Positions 25,400 to 33,873 of a stretch of DNA of 64,000 nt are shown piece by piece. Source of the DNA: Microcoleus sp. FACHB-831. Its GTDB lineage: Bacteria; Cyanobacteriota; Cyanobacteriia; Cyanobacteriales; FACHB-T130. The notes beneath the pieces were generated by a model. The model searched no databases. It was not told the origin of the DNA and was given only the letters and a program-made list of their open reading frames with translations. The translations under genes and the position numbers were made by a program. The stretch covers positions 310,001-374,000 of the forward strand of contig NZ_JACJON010000067.1 of assembly GCF_014695585.1 (NCBI RefSeq). The letters run 5' to 3'. Each line of letters opens with the position of its first letter. The stretch's first letter is position 1.

Positions 25400-26734
25400 G
25401 TGTTGATGCCATTGAATTTATTTCGGCTGCAAAAGCATTCTGACCCCAGTTTACAAGCGTCTTGGAATTACGCCCAACTGGGGTTTCTTATCTTCCCCTG
25501 GTTCCCCATACTAGGCGCGATTGGCATATTTCTAGGATTAGTTGGCAGTTGCAGGCGCAAGTACCGCACTATTATCCGCCGTCCCATCAACTGGGGAATA
25601 GCAATATTTACCCTTTGGCTAATTATTAGCGCCTGTTTTGCCTTTAACCCCTCTGAAGCTTTCTTGGGCTTGGCTAATTTCTTACCGTTTTTTATATTTT
25701 TTGCAGCTTATAACGCCCTAATTCAAACACCCGCACAATTAAGACAGCTAGCCTGGATTTTGGTGCTGCCTTCTGTACCGATAGTCATTCTTGGCATCGG
25801 TCAGCTATTTTTGGGTTGGGCTACCCCAGCGCTAATACAAAGTATCTTTGGTTGGGTGCTTGAACCAAAAGGAAATCCGGTTGGTAGGATGGCTTCTGTC
25901 TTCATGTACGCCAACATTTTGGCAGGCTATCTCTCAATAGTTTTTATTCTGGCGCTGGGATTGTGGATTGAAGAAAGCAAAAGGCGATCGCCTCAATCCC
26001 CCTTAACAAGGAAGGTTAAACGCGATCGCTTTCCCCTCACCCCCCGCATGGCCTTTTTAAGCGCTGCGGTTATTTTGAGCGGAATTGGGCTAATTTTTAC
26101 CAATTCTCGCAATGCGTGGGGAATTGCTCTTATCGGCTGTCTTGCATTTGCTATTTATCTCGGTTGGCGCTGGCTTATAGGTGCAGTCGCCTTCGTTGCA
26201 GGTAGCATCCTCTGGTCGGCTTTTGGCCCCTCTCCCGTCCGCGAATGGCTGCGCGTCATAGTTCCACCTTTCTTTTGGGCGCGACTCACCGACCAGATGT
26301 ATCCCGACCGACCGCAAGCCCTCGAACGGGTAACTCAGTGGCAGTTTGCTTGGTCGATGACGCAAGAACGCCCCTGGACGGGTTGGGGTTTAAGGAATTT
26401 TACACCGCTTTACCAGGCCAAAATGAACCTCTGGCTGGGTCATCCACACAGTTTGTTCCTGATGTTGAGCGCTGAAACTGGAATTCCAGGAACAATTTTA
26501 TTTTGTGGATTAGTAGGCTGGATTTTTGCTCAAGGTATGTTGCTATTAGCAAACTTACCATTAGAGCGAAGTGAGGATAAATTAATCCTTTTCAGCTTTT
26601 TAGTTGCTTTTGGCGCTATTACACTATTTAATACCGCAGACGTGTCAATGTTTGATTTGCGGGTTAATACACTGGGGTGGTTGCTGTTAGCGGCAATTTG
26701 TGGAGTGGGATATAAAAAGCCTGACAAGCATTAA
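25400..26734 (+). CDS. O-antigen ligase-like (Wzy_C) membrane protein
   Basis: 444 residues (GTG 25400 or ATG 25406), with about 10-12 hydrophobic helices. A Wzy_C-type core is present: NPVGRMASVFMYANILAGYLSIV, IFTNSRNAWGIALIG, and the periplasmic-loop region GWGLRNFTPLYQ...WLGHPHSLFLMLSAETGIPG, with the conserved His. Related cyanobacterial proteins include the IctB group, once proposed as bicarbonate transporters and now seen as ligase or polymerase-like. Which polymer it handles is unknown. Residues ~195-215 (RRSPQSPLTRKVKRDRFPLTPR) sit in a loop and are encoded by HIP1 and CCCCCTTAA-type repeats. Confidence 0.82.
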   Translation: MLMPLNLFRLQKHSDPSLQASWNYAQLGFLIFPWFPILGAIGIFLGLVGSCRRKYRTIIRRPINWGIAIFTLWLIISACFAFNPSEAFLGLANFLPFFIFFAAYNALIQTPAQLRQLAWILVLPSVPIVILGIGQLFLGWATPALIQSIFGWVLEPKGNPVGRMASVFMYANILAGYLSIVFILALGLWIEESKRRSPQSPLTRKVKRDRFPLTPRMAFLSAAVILSGIGLIFTNSRNAWGIALIGCLAFAIYLGWRWLIGAVAFVAGSILWSAFGPSPVREWLRVIVPPFFWARLTDQMYPDRPQALERVTQWQFAWSMTQERPWTGWGLRNFTPLYQAKMNLWLGHPHSLFLMLSAETGIPGTILFCGLVGWIFAQGMLLLANLPLERSEDKLILFSFLVAFGAITLFNTADVSMFDLRVNTLGWLLLAAICGVGYKKPDKH

Positions 26735-27105
26735 CGTGGGCTTCGCTAATACCTTTTTATATTTTGTCAGCTTCGCCAGTAGGTAGTAGAGACGCTTTAG
26801 CGAAGCCCCCATTAGCGTCAGCGGTAGGAAGTGCAGCATAATTCCGCATCTCTACTTCCACCCCACAATTCTAAACTAAAATGGTATAAACACAGTTCTT
26901 TCATTCCATATCTAGCTTCTAGTTTCTCCTCTCCCTTTTCTCTTCCCTCTTCCCTTGGCGTCCCTGGCGTCCTTGGCGGTTCATTATTCTTAAAATCAAA
27001 ATCCACAAGTCCGCTATCGTTTATTTTCCCCTTACAATAGGTGAAATTATATCAGCGGTGAATTGTTGTTCTACTATTTCTTTAGAACAGGTTGAGGCCA
27101 GGGCT
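26735..27105. other. spacer with dispersed repeats
   Basis: No gene. The spacer holds GCTTCGCTAA/TTAGCGAAGC-type repeat words (26742-26830) and, at about 26925-26985, a CTCTTCCC...TTGGCGTCCCTGGCGTCCTTGGCGGTTC-style stretch, which is a familiar intergenic repeat of filamentous cyanobacteria. Small open frames here are by-products of these repeats. Confidence 0.5.
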
Positions 27106-27300
27106 ATGTTAGTCAAGTACAAAAATTTTCTGATAATCACCGATATAGCTGAGAAATCTATCATAGTCCATCTCTGGGAAGGGACTCGTTACATAGGATG
27201 GGATATGGGTTTCAAAAGCCATGCAGATGCGATCGCTAGAGTGAAAAGCTTAATAGAAAGTGGCGATGACAACTGGAGGCTCGAACTCGTCCCCTTTTAA
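27106..27300 (+). CDS. small conserved-looking hypothetical protein, 64 aa
   Basis: From ATG 27106 (GAGG ribosome binding site 8 bases upstream) the product is MLVKYKNFLIITDIAEKSII..., with VHLWEGTRYIGWDMGFKSHADAIARVKSLIESGDDNW. It has a compact alpha/beta composition with no membrane segment. An in-frame start at 27058 exists but would add a repeat-flanked N-terminus without resemblance. I do not recognise a family. Confidence 0.55.
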   Translation: MLVKYKNFLIITDIAEKSIIVHLWEGTRYIGWDMGFKSHADAIARVKSLIESGDDNWRLELVPF

Positions 27301-27339
27301 CCAAACTCGCCCCAAAATAGCGATCGCTTGCTTTCAAAA

Positions 27340-28278
27340 TTAACCTGGCATCTGTTGACGTAAGTCACTTGCGGCAATCCGCAATACTCGCCCCGAACTA
27401 TCATTAACTTCGTGGGCAACTTCCAAATTCCCAGTTTGGTTGCTGTGCAGCAATGTATCAGCTTGTCGCAAATAAAAATAACCTCCTACCCAACCGCTGT
27501 TTACGTTCCACACTTGGATAGCCGCACCCGGTTGTAATATTCCCTCTGCTGAATTTGGCTTTTCCTTCTGCTTTTGCTCGTCGCGCTCTACAATCGCGTT
27601 AATCCGATTTCGTTCCTCGGCTGTCAGCAGCTTGTTCCAAACAATTTTAGGGCGATCGCCGCCATATGATTGTTTTAGCTCCTTGAGTTCTTCCAAAGTC
27701 TCCGCTGCCAAAAATCGACTTTTCAACTCCTGCAAAATTTTGTTTTCCCACAACTCATCTGTAGGATCGCATTTCTGTTCCGCCTCGATATCTTCGCTGT
27801 CGCACCCAGCCGCTGCAACATCGTCCTCGCCTTGTAGCTGAGTTTCGTGGGCTTTCTCTAGAGCGATCGCTCGCTGAGTCTCTAAGTCTAAAACCTGACT
27901 CGTCGTTTCAGGTTCAGCTATCATCTCTGACACTCGGCTACTATCTACTCTACGTTCCGCTTCGGTTTCGGCTATTTCTGCCTCCTCGCCTTGAAATTGC
28001 AGTTCCCACTCGCGGATTGGCTTAAACCGAAACGGCAACAATCCCTCCAAGGCTGTCATTGCCTTTCGCAATGTACTCCGGCTTATGCCCAAATGCTGCA
28101 TAACCTCTGTTGGCTGGAAGCGGATGGCGTCGTTGCTAGAACTTGATTGGGTCTTGAAATACAGGTAAACCTTGAACGCTGTGTAATTCAGTTTTCTGCC
28201 CAACTCAAAAATTTCTTTTGCTGTAATGGCATAGTAAACCTGAGAAGGCTGCTGGAAAGTCCCATTTGCTGCTATCAT
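27340..28278 (-). CDS. winged-helix / helix-turn-helix protein, hypothetical
   Basis: 312 residues. Residues ~15-95 look like a winged-helix domain (YYAITAKEIFELGRKLNYTAFKVYLYFKTQS, then EVMQHLGISRSTLRKAMTALEG), similar in style to replication-initiator or GntR-like DNA-binding folds. The middle (~100-180) is acidic and low-complexity. The C-terminus has EELKELKQSYGGDRPKIVWNKLLTAEERNRINAIV and a small beta domain (GAAIQVWNVNSGWVGGYFYL). No nearby replication or phage genes support a specific role. DNA binding is an inference. Confidence 0.6.
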   Translation of the reverse strand: MIAANGTFQQPSQVYYAITAKEIFELGRKLNYTAFKVYLYFKTQSSSSNDAIRFQPTEVMQHLGISRSTLRKAMTALEGLLPFRFKPIREWELQFQGEEAEIAETEAERRVDSSRVSEMIAEPETTSQVLDLETQRAIALEKAHETQLQGEDDVAAAGCDSEDIEAEQKCDPTDELWENKILQELKSRFLAAETLEELKELKQSYGGDRPKIVWNKLLTAEERNRINAIVERDEQKQKEKPNSAEGILQPGAAIQVWNVNSGWVGGYFYLRQADTLLHSNQTGNLEVAHEVNDSSGRVLRIAASDLRQQMPG

Positions 28279-28580
28279 AGTGATTGTATTTTACTTTTGT
28301 TTACAGAGATGGAAGGCTTGATTGAACCTTGGGCCTGTCCATCTTTTTTGTTGTTTGACTATGCATTATAACAGACGCGGTGACTATAAACTACTGCTAA
28401 CGCGCTGAAGCTACCGCATATCACAATATAAATTTGTTTTTAGCACGGACACGATCGCAGAAATAAAGCTGAGTCAATATACTTAAAAAAAATACTTAAG
28501 CAGCGATCGCGAATTTAGAGTGCCCAAGCTTAGTTAAAATGATCGAAAAAGATTGATAACCTACCCAGAGTAGAACTGCG
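28279..28580. other. divergent intergenic region
   Basis: About 300 bases between the winged-helix gene (minus) and the J-domain gene (plus). It is AT-rich with two HIP1-like sites. It should contain both promoters, but I cannot mark boxes with confidence. Confidence 0.4.
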
Positions 28581-29171
28581 GTGGCTGAAAATAGGGCAAA
28601 ACCAGAAAACTCGAATCGAGGGATGCCATACCAAACAACATTGGCCACCAGTTATTATGCTCTACTGGGGCTGCATCCTTCAGCATCGGTGGTGGAAATC
28701 CGGCGGGCTTACCGGGAATTAAGTAAGCGCTACCATCCCGATACGACTGAACTACCACAAGCTCAAGCTACGGCTAACTTCCAAAAACTCAACGAAGCCT
28801 ACGCTACCCTCAGCAATCCAGAACGCCGAACTGCTTACGATCTCAAAATTGGCTATTCGCGCTTGAATATAATTCAGGCTCCGTCAAACTTGAATCACCC
28901 AGTTTCCCAGAAGCGACCAAGTTATTCCTCCAACGCTTACCTCGACCCAAATGACCGACCCCTTTCTGCGGGGGAAATATTTGCGCTGTTCATAATGGGA
29001 TTAACATTGTTGGGTTGTTTACTGCTAGCGATCGCCATTGGGTTAACACGCCCAGAAGCAGCTTTTCAAGTTTCTGCACCTCAAGGCGTCAGCGTACACG
29101 AGCAGTTGACTCCTAATCTTCCTCTGAAGACACCAGACGCAACGGTGCGATCGCCAATCAACAATGAATAG
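28581..29171 (+). CDS. J-domain protein with C-terminal membrane anchor
   Basis: 196 residues from GTG 28581. A J domain at ~25-90 has TSYYALLGLHPSASVVEIRRAYRELSKRYHPDTTE, including the HPD tripeptide needed to stimulate DnaK ATPase, and ANFQKLNEAYATLSNPERRTAYDLKIG. A single transmembrane helix follows (ALFIMGLTLLGCLLLAIAIGL, ~133-155) with a short tail. It therefore likely recruits an Hsp70 to a membrane. Zinc-finger and C-terminal DnaJ domains are absent. DUF3143 follows 59 bases downstream, a pairing I recall from other cyanobacteria. Confidence 0.88.
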   Translation: MAENRAKPENSNRGMPYQTTLATSYYALLGLHPSASVVEIRRAYRELSKRYHPDTTELPQAQATANFQKLNEAYATLSNPERRTAYDLKIGYSRLNIIQAPSNLNHPVSQKRPSYSSNAYLDPNDRPLSAGEIFALFIMGLTLLGCLLLAIAIGLTRPEAAFQVSAPQGVSVHEQLTPNLPLKTPDATVRSPINNE

Positions 29172-29230
29172 TTATTAGCAATTCTGGTTCATCGCCATCA
29201 ACACTAACAAATCACAATTAACAACTATTT

Positions 29231-29503
29231 ATGACTCTCCCAACTGCTGATACCCCCCTATACAACCATCCCCTTCCTGATATTGAGCAATGGCTCCAAG
29301 CACTAGGATGTCAGCAAGACCGCAACGATCTTCACTGCTGGAACGTAGCACGCCCTTCCTGGAAGGCGGAGCTGTGTTTGGATGTAGAGGAACTAACCGT
29401 GCGCTATCTCCAAGCTGGAGAAGCAGGACGCGATATTTTGCGCTCTTTTAAATACTCCCTCAGCCGTCAGGATATTGAAGACGCAGTTTTTGCTGGCCCC
29501 TAG
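29231..29503 (+). CDS. DUF3143 family protein
   Basis: 90 residues with the cyanobacterial DUF3143 pattern: TPLYNHPLPDIEQWLQALGCQQD, LHCWNVARPSWKAELCLDVEELTVRYL and FKYSLSRQDIEDAVFAGP. Soluble, function unknown. It follows the J-domain gene and probably forms an operon with it. Confidence 0.85.
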   Translation: MTLPTADTPLYNHPLPDIEQWLQALGCQQDRNDLHCWNVARPSWKAELCLDVEELTVRYLQAGEAGRDILRSFKYSLSRQDIEDAVFAGP

Positions 29504-29587
29504 AAAAGGCAAAAGTAAAAAAGAAAGAGAAAGAAAAAGGAAAAGATCAAAAAGCAGAGTCTTGTTCTTTCTCTTTGTTTTTAGTTA

Positions 29588-30349
29588 TTATTTTTGATTT
29601 TTGACTTTCCCAAAGCGGCGATCGCGCTTCTGGTAATCGCATAAGGCACGATGAAACTCCGCTCGGTCAAAATCTGGCCAGAGAGTTTCAGTAATATACA
29701 TTTCCGAGTATGCCAATTGCCAAAGTAGGAAGTTGCTGATACGCATTTCCCCGCTGGTGCGAATTAGTAAATCTGGGTCGCCCACTGAGGCGGTGTAGAG
29801 GTGGCGTGAAAACAGAGCCTCATCAATGTCGTCCGGTTGCAGAAGACCTTGCTGCACTTGGAGGGCGATCGCGCGACAAGCTTGGACAATTTCCTGGCGT
29901 CCGCCATAATTCGTTGCGACGGTGAACCGGGTGCCTGGATTGCACTTTGTTTCGCTCATCGAACGTTCGATCTCTGCCTGGAGCGATCGCGGCAATGCCC
30001 CTAAGTTTCCCACAAACTGGATCTGTACATTCTCCTGCACCATCTCTTCGAGTTCTCGACGCAATACCCGCTCAAACAGCGTCATCAAAAAATCAACTTC
30101 TTCGAGCGGTCTTCCCCAATTTTCTGTAGAAAAAGCATAAGCAGTAAGGGCTGGTATTCCCCAATCTTTACAGCAGCGGAGCAGATCCTTCAGCGCATCT
30201 ACGCCCCGCCGATGACCCATAATCCGGGGTAGCCCTTGGCGCTTTGCCCAACGCCCATTTCCATCCATAATTACCGCCACATGCTTGGGCAGTAGCTGTC
30301 GATCGAGGTCAGCAGGTAGATCTTGTAACAAACTTTGCTTTGCAGTCAT
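29588..30349 (-). CDS. uppS: isoprenyl transferase (undecaprenyl diphosphate synthase)
   Basis: 253 residues. The cis-prenyltransferase signature is at the N-terminus: [27 protein letters not shown] (residues ~23-49), with the catalytic Asp in MDGNGRW. Further blocks are [30 protein letters not shown] and [24 protein letters not shown]. It makes C55-PP, the lipid carrier for peptidoglycan and other polymers. Its ATG overlaps the 3' end of cdaA by 4 bases, so the two are translationally coupled. Confidence 0.97.
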   Translation of the reverse strand: MTAKQSLLQDLPADLDRQLLPKHVAVIMDGNGRWAKRQGLPRIMGHRRGVDALKDLLRCCKDWGIPALTAYAFSTENWGRPLEEVDFLMTLFERVLRRELEEMVQENVQIQFVGNLGALPRSLQAEIERSMSETKCNPGTRFTVATNYGGRQEIVQACRAIALQVQQGLLQPDDIDEALFSRHLYTASVGDPDLLIRTSGEMRISNFLLWQLAYSEMYITETLWPDFDRAEFHRALCDYQKRDRRFGKVKNQK

Positions 30350-31248
30350 TTCTTATCTTCAGGAAGACGGAGGACACGGCGTACCACTACCCGTACCTTA
30401 GACCCAATCTGGCGGCCCAAACTTAGGAGGCCGGGAGCAACTGCCTCGCGGTCTACGGCTGGGGAGAATCGCGCCTCTAGCAGTTCTTTAAGTTTACTGC
30501 TGGTCAATGGTCTATTTAGTATTCCCCTTTCCGCCATAGAAATAGAACCTGTCTCTTCAGATACAACCACGCACAGGCAATTTCCGACACGTTCCGTAAT
30601 TCCCATTGCAGCCCGGTGGCGCGTACCTAGCTGCCGAGAAGCAGTGCGATCGCTCAGGGGCAAAATCACCCCAGCGGCTACAACGCGGGAGCCACTAATG
30701 TACACCGCCCCGTCGTGCAATAGCGTAGTTGTCTGAAAGATGGTTTGTAGCAGTTCTTTGGAAACCTCAGCATTCAACTTAACCCCCGGAACGGAAAAAT
30801 CCCGATCGTCCATCGGTCCAGTTGTTTCCAAAATCAATAGAGCGCCGATGCGGTTTTGGGAAAGCTCTTTTACAGCATCCACAATTTCATCAATTACACT
30901 GTCTGGCTTGGGGAGCGTGCGACGGACGGGGCGAAACAACTGCACAACTTCTCCCCGCCCTAGTTGTTCTAGGAATCGTCGAAACTCGGACTGTAAGATG
31001 ATTGCCATTGCCACAGCAGAGCCAATCACCAACTTATCCAAGACAAAATGCAACAGCGTCAGCTTTAGTTTGTTACTCGCCGCCGCTGCCAGCATTAGGA
31101 TAATCAACCCCCGAACCATCCACAGGGTACGCCGCTCCCCAATGATGAGGAGTACAAGATAGGTGAGGGCCAGAACCAATCCCACATCGACGCTGTTAAG
31201 CAGCAAGGACTGAGTCCAGCTAGGGTCAGAACCAGGACCCAAAGGCAT
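30346..31248 (-). CDS. cdaA: diadenylate cyclase (c-di-AMP synthase) CdaA
   Basis: 300 residues. Three transmembrane helices lie in the first ~95 residues, then a DAC domain with the catalytic DGA motif ([23 protein letters not shown]) and the RHR motif ([13 protein letters not shown]). It converts two ATP to cyclic di-AMP, a messenger that controls potassium and osmotic balance in cyanobacteria. It is upstream of and overlaps uppS; this cdaA-uppS order is recurrent in cyanobacteria. Confidence 0.95.
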   Translation of the reverse strand: MPLGPGSDPSWTQSLLLNSVDVGLVLALTYLVLLIIGERRTLWMVRGLIILMLAAAASNKLKLTLLHFVLDKLVIGSAVAMAIILQSEFRRFLEQLGRGEVVQLFRPVRRTLPKPDSVIDEIVDAVKELSQNRIGALLILETTGPMDDRDFSVPGVKLNAEVSKELLQTIFQTTTLLHDGAVYISGSRVVAAGVILPLSDRTASRQLGTRHRAAMGITERVGNCLCVVVSEETGSISMAERGILNRPLTSSKLKELLEARFSPAVDREAVAPGLLSLGRQIGSKVRVVVRRVLRLPEDKK

Positions 31249-31478
31249 GGAACGTTTTTATTAATTAGCTAAATGGTTTTTGCTGTTCTCTGGCTTGATT
31301 TTAACCTTCCAGGCGTCATGAGAAATGGGGAATAGCAAATGGGGAATGGCGAACGGGGAACTCCGATCGCCCTCTGGGGATTAGAGGCAATGGCGAATAG
31401 GGAATTATAAACTCAAAACTCAACACTTTCTTCCCCAATCCTTTTCTTCCCAATGCCCAATTACCAATTACCCTTTTC

Positions 31479-32873
31479 CTAGATAAGCCTTTCTGGTAAA
31501 CGATCTTGTCGAATTAAATCCTGATAAGTTTCCCGCTGCAAAATCAGGTTTGGTTCTCCATTGCTGACTAAAACAGCCGCAGGCCGGGGCAAGCGATTGT
31601 AATTAGAAGCCATGCTGTAATTGTAGGCTCCCGTTGCCATAACGACGAGGGTATCTCCCGGCTCTGTTTTAGGCAGAGTGGCATTTTTGATCAAAATGTC
31701 TCCTGACTCGCAGTGTTTACCAGCAATTGTGACGGTTTCGGTTAATGGAGCCGACATCCGATTGGCTACGACGGTGCGATAAACAGAGCCGTAGGTAATA
31801 GGACGGGGATTATCAGACATACCACCATCAATTGCTAGATAAGTCCGCATTTCTGGGATAACTTTTTGACTGCCGATAGTGTAGGCTGTGACACACGCAG
31901 TCCCAACGAGCGATCGCCCTGGTTCGCTCAATAACTTAGGTAGATCGATTTGTCTAGCTTGGCAAGCATTCGCTACACTTTCGCTTACTACTTTCACCCA
32001 CTCATCAATGCTGGGGGGATCGTCCGATTCCGTGTAACGAATTCCTAAGCCGCCGCCTATATTTAACTCCGAACAGGTCAATCCATAAGTGGCTGCTTTA
32101 GCCAACCAATCTACCATTACTCCACCAAGATCTTGATGGGGTTGGCGTTCAAAAATTTGGGAGCCAATGTGAGCGTGCAGACCAATGCAATTAAGAAAAG
32201 TATGCTTGCTTAAATAGGCAAAAACTTCTTCAAGTTGGTTGGGATCGAAGCCAAACTTGCTGTCTAGGTGTCCGGTGCGGATGTATTCGTGAGTGTGACA
32301 CTCGATGCCTGGAGTAACCCGCAGCATGATTCGGGTTGGTTTGTTAGAGTTGTCTTGGGTCATTTCTGCAAGAGTTTGCAACTCTAACCAGTTGTCAACA
32401 ACGATGGTGCAGCCAGTCTCGACAGCCATCTGGAGTTCTTGGCGAGATTTATTATTGCCGTGAAAATAGATTTTATCTGGGCTGACGCCAGCATTAACAG
32501 CTGTGTAAAGTTCGCCGCCAGAAACGACATCTATTCCCAAGCCTTCTTGACGAGCGATCGCGCATACAGCTAGACAACTCCAAGCTTTTGAGGCATACAG
32601 CACCTGCGATTCACCGCTATAGTAGCGAGTAAAGGCATCCCGGTACTGACGACAAGCCGCCCGCAGCGTTTCTTCGTCCACAATATACAGAGGCGAACCA
32701 AATTGCTGTACGAGTGTCGTTACATCGCACCCGCCAATCTCTAGGCTGTCTCGGTTGTTAACCCGCGCCGTTAGGGGTAAAAGTTGCTGATTGGGCGAGG
32801 GATTCTCGTCACCGCTAGGTAGATACTGAGTGCCAGAATTTTGAACCCCGACATTAGTTGTCGATAGCATCAT
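31479..32873 (-). CDS. lysA: diaminopimelate decarboxylase
   Basis: About 464 residues from ATG 32873 (AAGGA upstream); a frame extending to 32933 would overlap the divergent gene's leader and add an unrelated N-terminus. Fold-type III PLP motifs: VLYASKAWSCLAVC with the PLP lysine, LHAHIGSQIFE, LNIGGGLGIRYTE, EPGRSLVG and the active-site Cys in GKHCESGDIL. It makes L-lysine from meso-DAP, the last step of the pathway. The divergent partner is the acetyltransferase gene. Confidence 0.95.
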   Translation of the reverse strand: MMLSTTNVGVQNSGTQYLPSGDENPSPNQQLLPLTARVNNRDSLEIGGCDVTTLVQQFGSPLYIVDEETLRAACRQYRDAFTRYYSGESQVLYASKAWSCLAVCAIARQEGLGIDVVSGGELYTAVNAGVSPDKIYFHGNNKSRQELQMAVETGCTIVVDNWLELQTLAEMTQDNSNKPTRIMLRVTPGIECHTHEYIRTGHLDSKFGFDPNQLEEVFAYLSKHTFLNCIGLHAHIGSQIFERQPHQDLGGVMVDWLAKAATYGLTCSELNIGGGLGIRYTESDDPPSIDEWVKVVSESVANACQARQIDLPKLLSEPGRSLVGTACVTAYTIGSQKVIPEMRTYLAIDGGMSDNPRPITYGSVYRTVVANRMSAPLTETVTIAGKHCESGDILIKNATLPKTEPGDTLVVMATGAYNYSMASNYNRLPRPAAVLVSNGEPNLILQRETYQDLIRQDRLPERLI

Positions 32874-32942
32874 CTGATATTTTTCCTTGGTTGCGTGCCT
32901 GGGGGGAATTGTGTCTCGTTTTTTAGTGTACAATTGAAAACT

Positions 32943-33650
32943 GTGACTTTTTTAGAACTCAAACCGCTGACAGCAGAACAGTTACCAGAAGTAGTGGAAC
33001 TTGACAAAATTTGTTTGGGCGGAATTTGGACTCTGGAGGGTTATCAAAGAGAATTAGGCAGTCCTAGTAGCGATTTGCTGGTAGTGAGTGTAGGTAACGA
33101 TTTTGTACCAGAGCCGATTTTCGATCTGGAATTAGGGGGAGACGCCATAAACAGACGACTCTACGAGACATCCGAAATTGTCCAATCGGATCGGCAATCT
33201 GATAATTCAAAATCGTATTCACCGACCTCTGCGCCGGAAGCTCAAAATACCGACTCTGTTGTGGGTTTAGGTTGTTTGTGGTCAATTTTAGATGAAGCGC
33301 ACATAACATTATTGGCGGTTCATCCAAAATACCAGCGTGGAGGGCTGGGTACGCTACTGCTTACTGCTTTGCTGCGGCGGGCGGTTTTGCGGGGACTGGA
33401 ACGAGCAACGCTGGAAGTGCGTGCGTCTAATGAGGCGGCGCGATCGCTCTACGCAAAGTTTGGCTTTCAGGAAGCTGGGCGGCGTCGCCACTATTACAAA
33501 GATACGGGCGAAGATGCCTTAATTCTTTGGCGCGGAGGTCTAAAAACCCCTGATCTGGCCGCTACTCTAGAGGAAATGCACAAATTTGTGCGCTCCCGAT
33601 TTGCCTCACTCGGATGGAATCTCAAAGAAGTTAGGAATTTTGAATTATGA
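32943..33650 (+). CDS. rimI: GNAT N-acetyltransferase, RimI-like
   Basis: About 235 residues from GTG 32943. The N-terminus LKPLTAEQLPEVVELDKICLGGIWTLEGYQREL and the acetyl-CoA site VHPKYQRGGLGTLLLTALLRRAVLRGLERATLEVRASNEAARSLYAKFGFQEAGRRRHYY are typical of ribosomal-protein-alanine acetyltransferases. Between these is an insertion (~50-100; EIVQSDRQSDNSKSYSPTSAPEAQ) that is low-complexity and varies in this family. It acetylates protein N-termini, classically ribosomal protein S18. The assignment to RimI rather than another GNAT is moderate. Confidence 0.82.
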   Translation: MTFLELKPLTAEQLPEVVELDKICLGGIWTLEGYQRELGSPSSDLLVVSVGNDFVPEPIFDLELGGDAINRRLYETSEIVQSDRQSDNSKSYSPTSAPEAQNTDSVVGLGCLWSILDEAHITLLAVHPKYQRGGLGTLLLTALLRRAVLRGLERATLEVRASNEAARSLYAKFGFQEAGRRRHYYKDTGEDALILWRGGLKTPDLAATLEEMHKFVRSRFASLGWNLKEVRNFEL

Positions 33651-33873
33651 AGGCGAAAGCACGATAATTCAGCATTTCAGCATTTTTAATTACAATCACG
33701 AAAGTAAAAATGATGGAAAGTTTCTAACCTCAGACAGAAGGCAGAGGATTAGCTTACAACTTTGGCAGGGAAAACCCAACTTTAATTGCGGCATGGTTGT
33801 ATCTAGACCATCAGTCGCACAAATACCCTATGTTAGAATCACCTTACAGGCAAGCAGCAGGTGATGGTACGCC

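Noticed and set aside
26831-27040. Small gene in the spacer after the O-antigen-ligase-like gene
   Set aside because: The frame is built from known-type dispersed repeats (Ser/Pro/Leu-rich) and has no ribosome binding site or family match.
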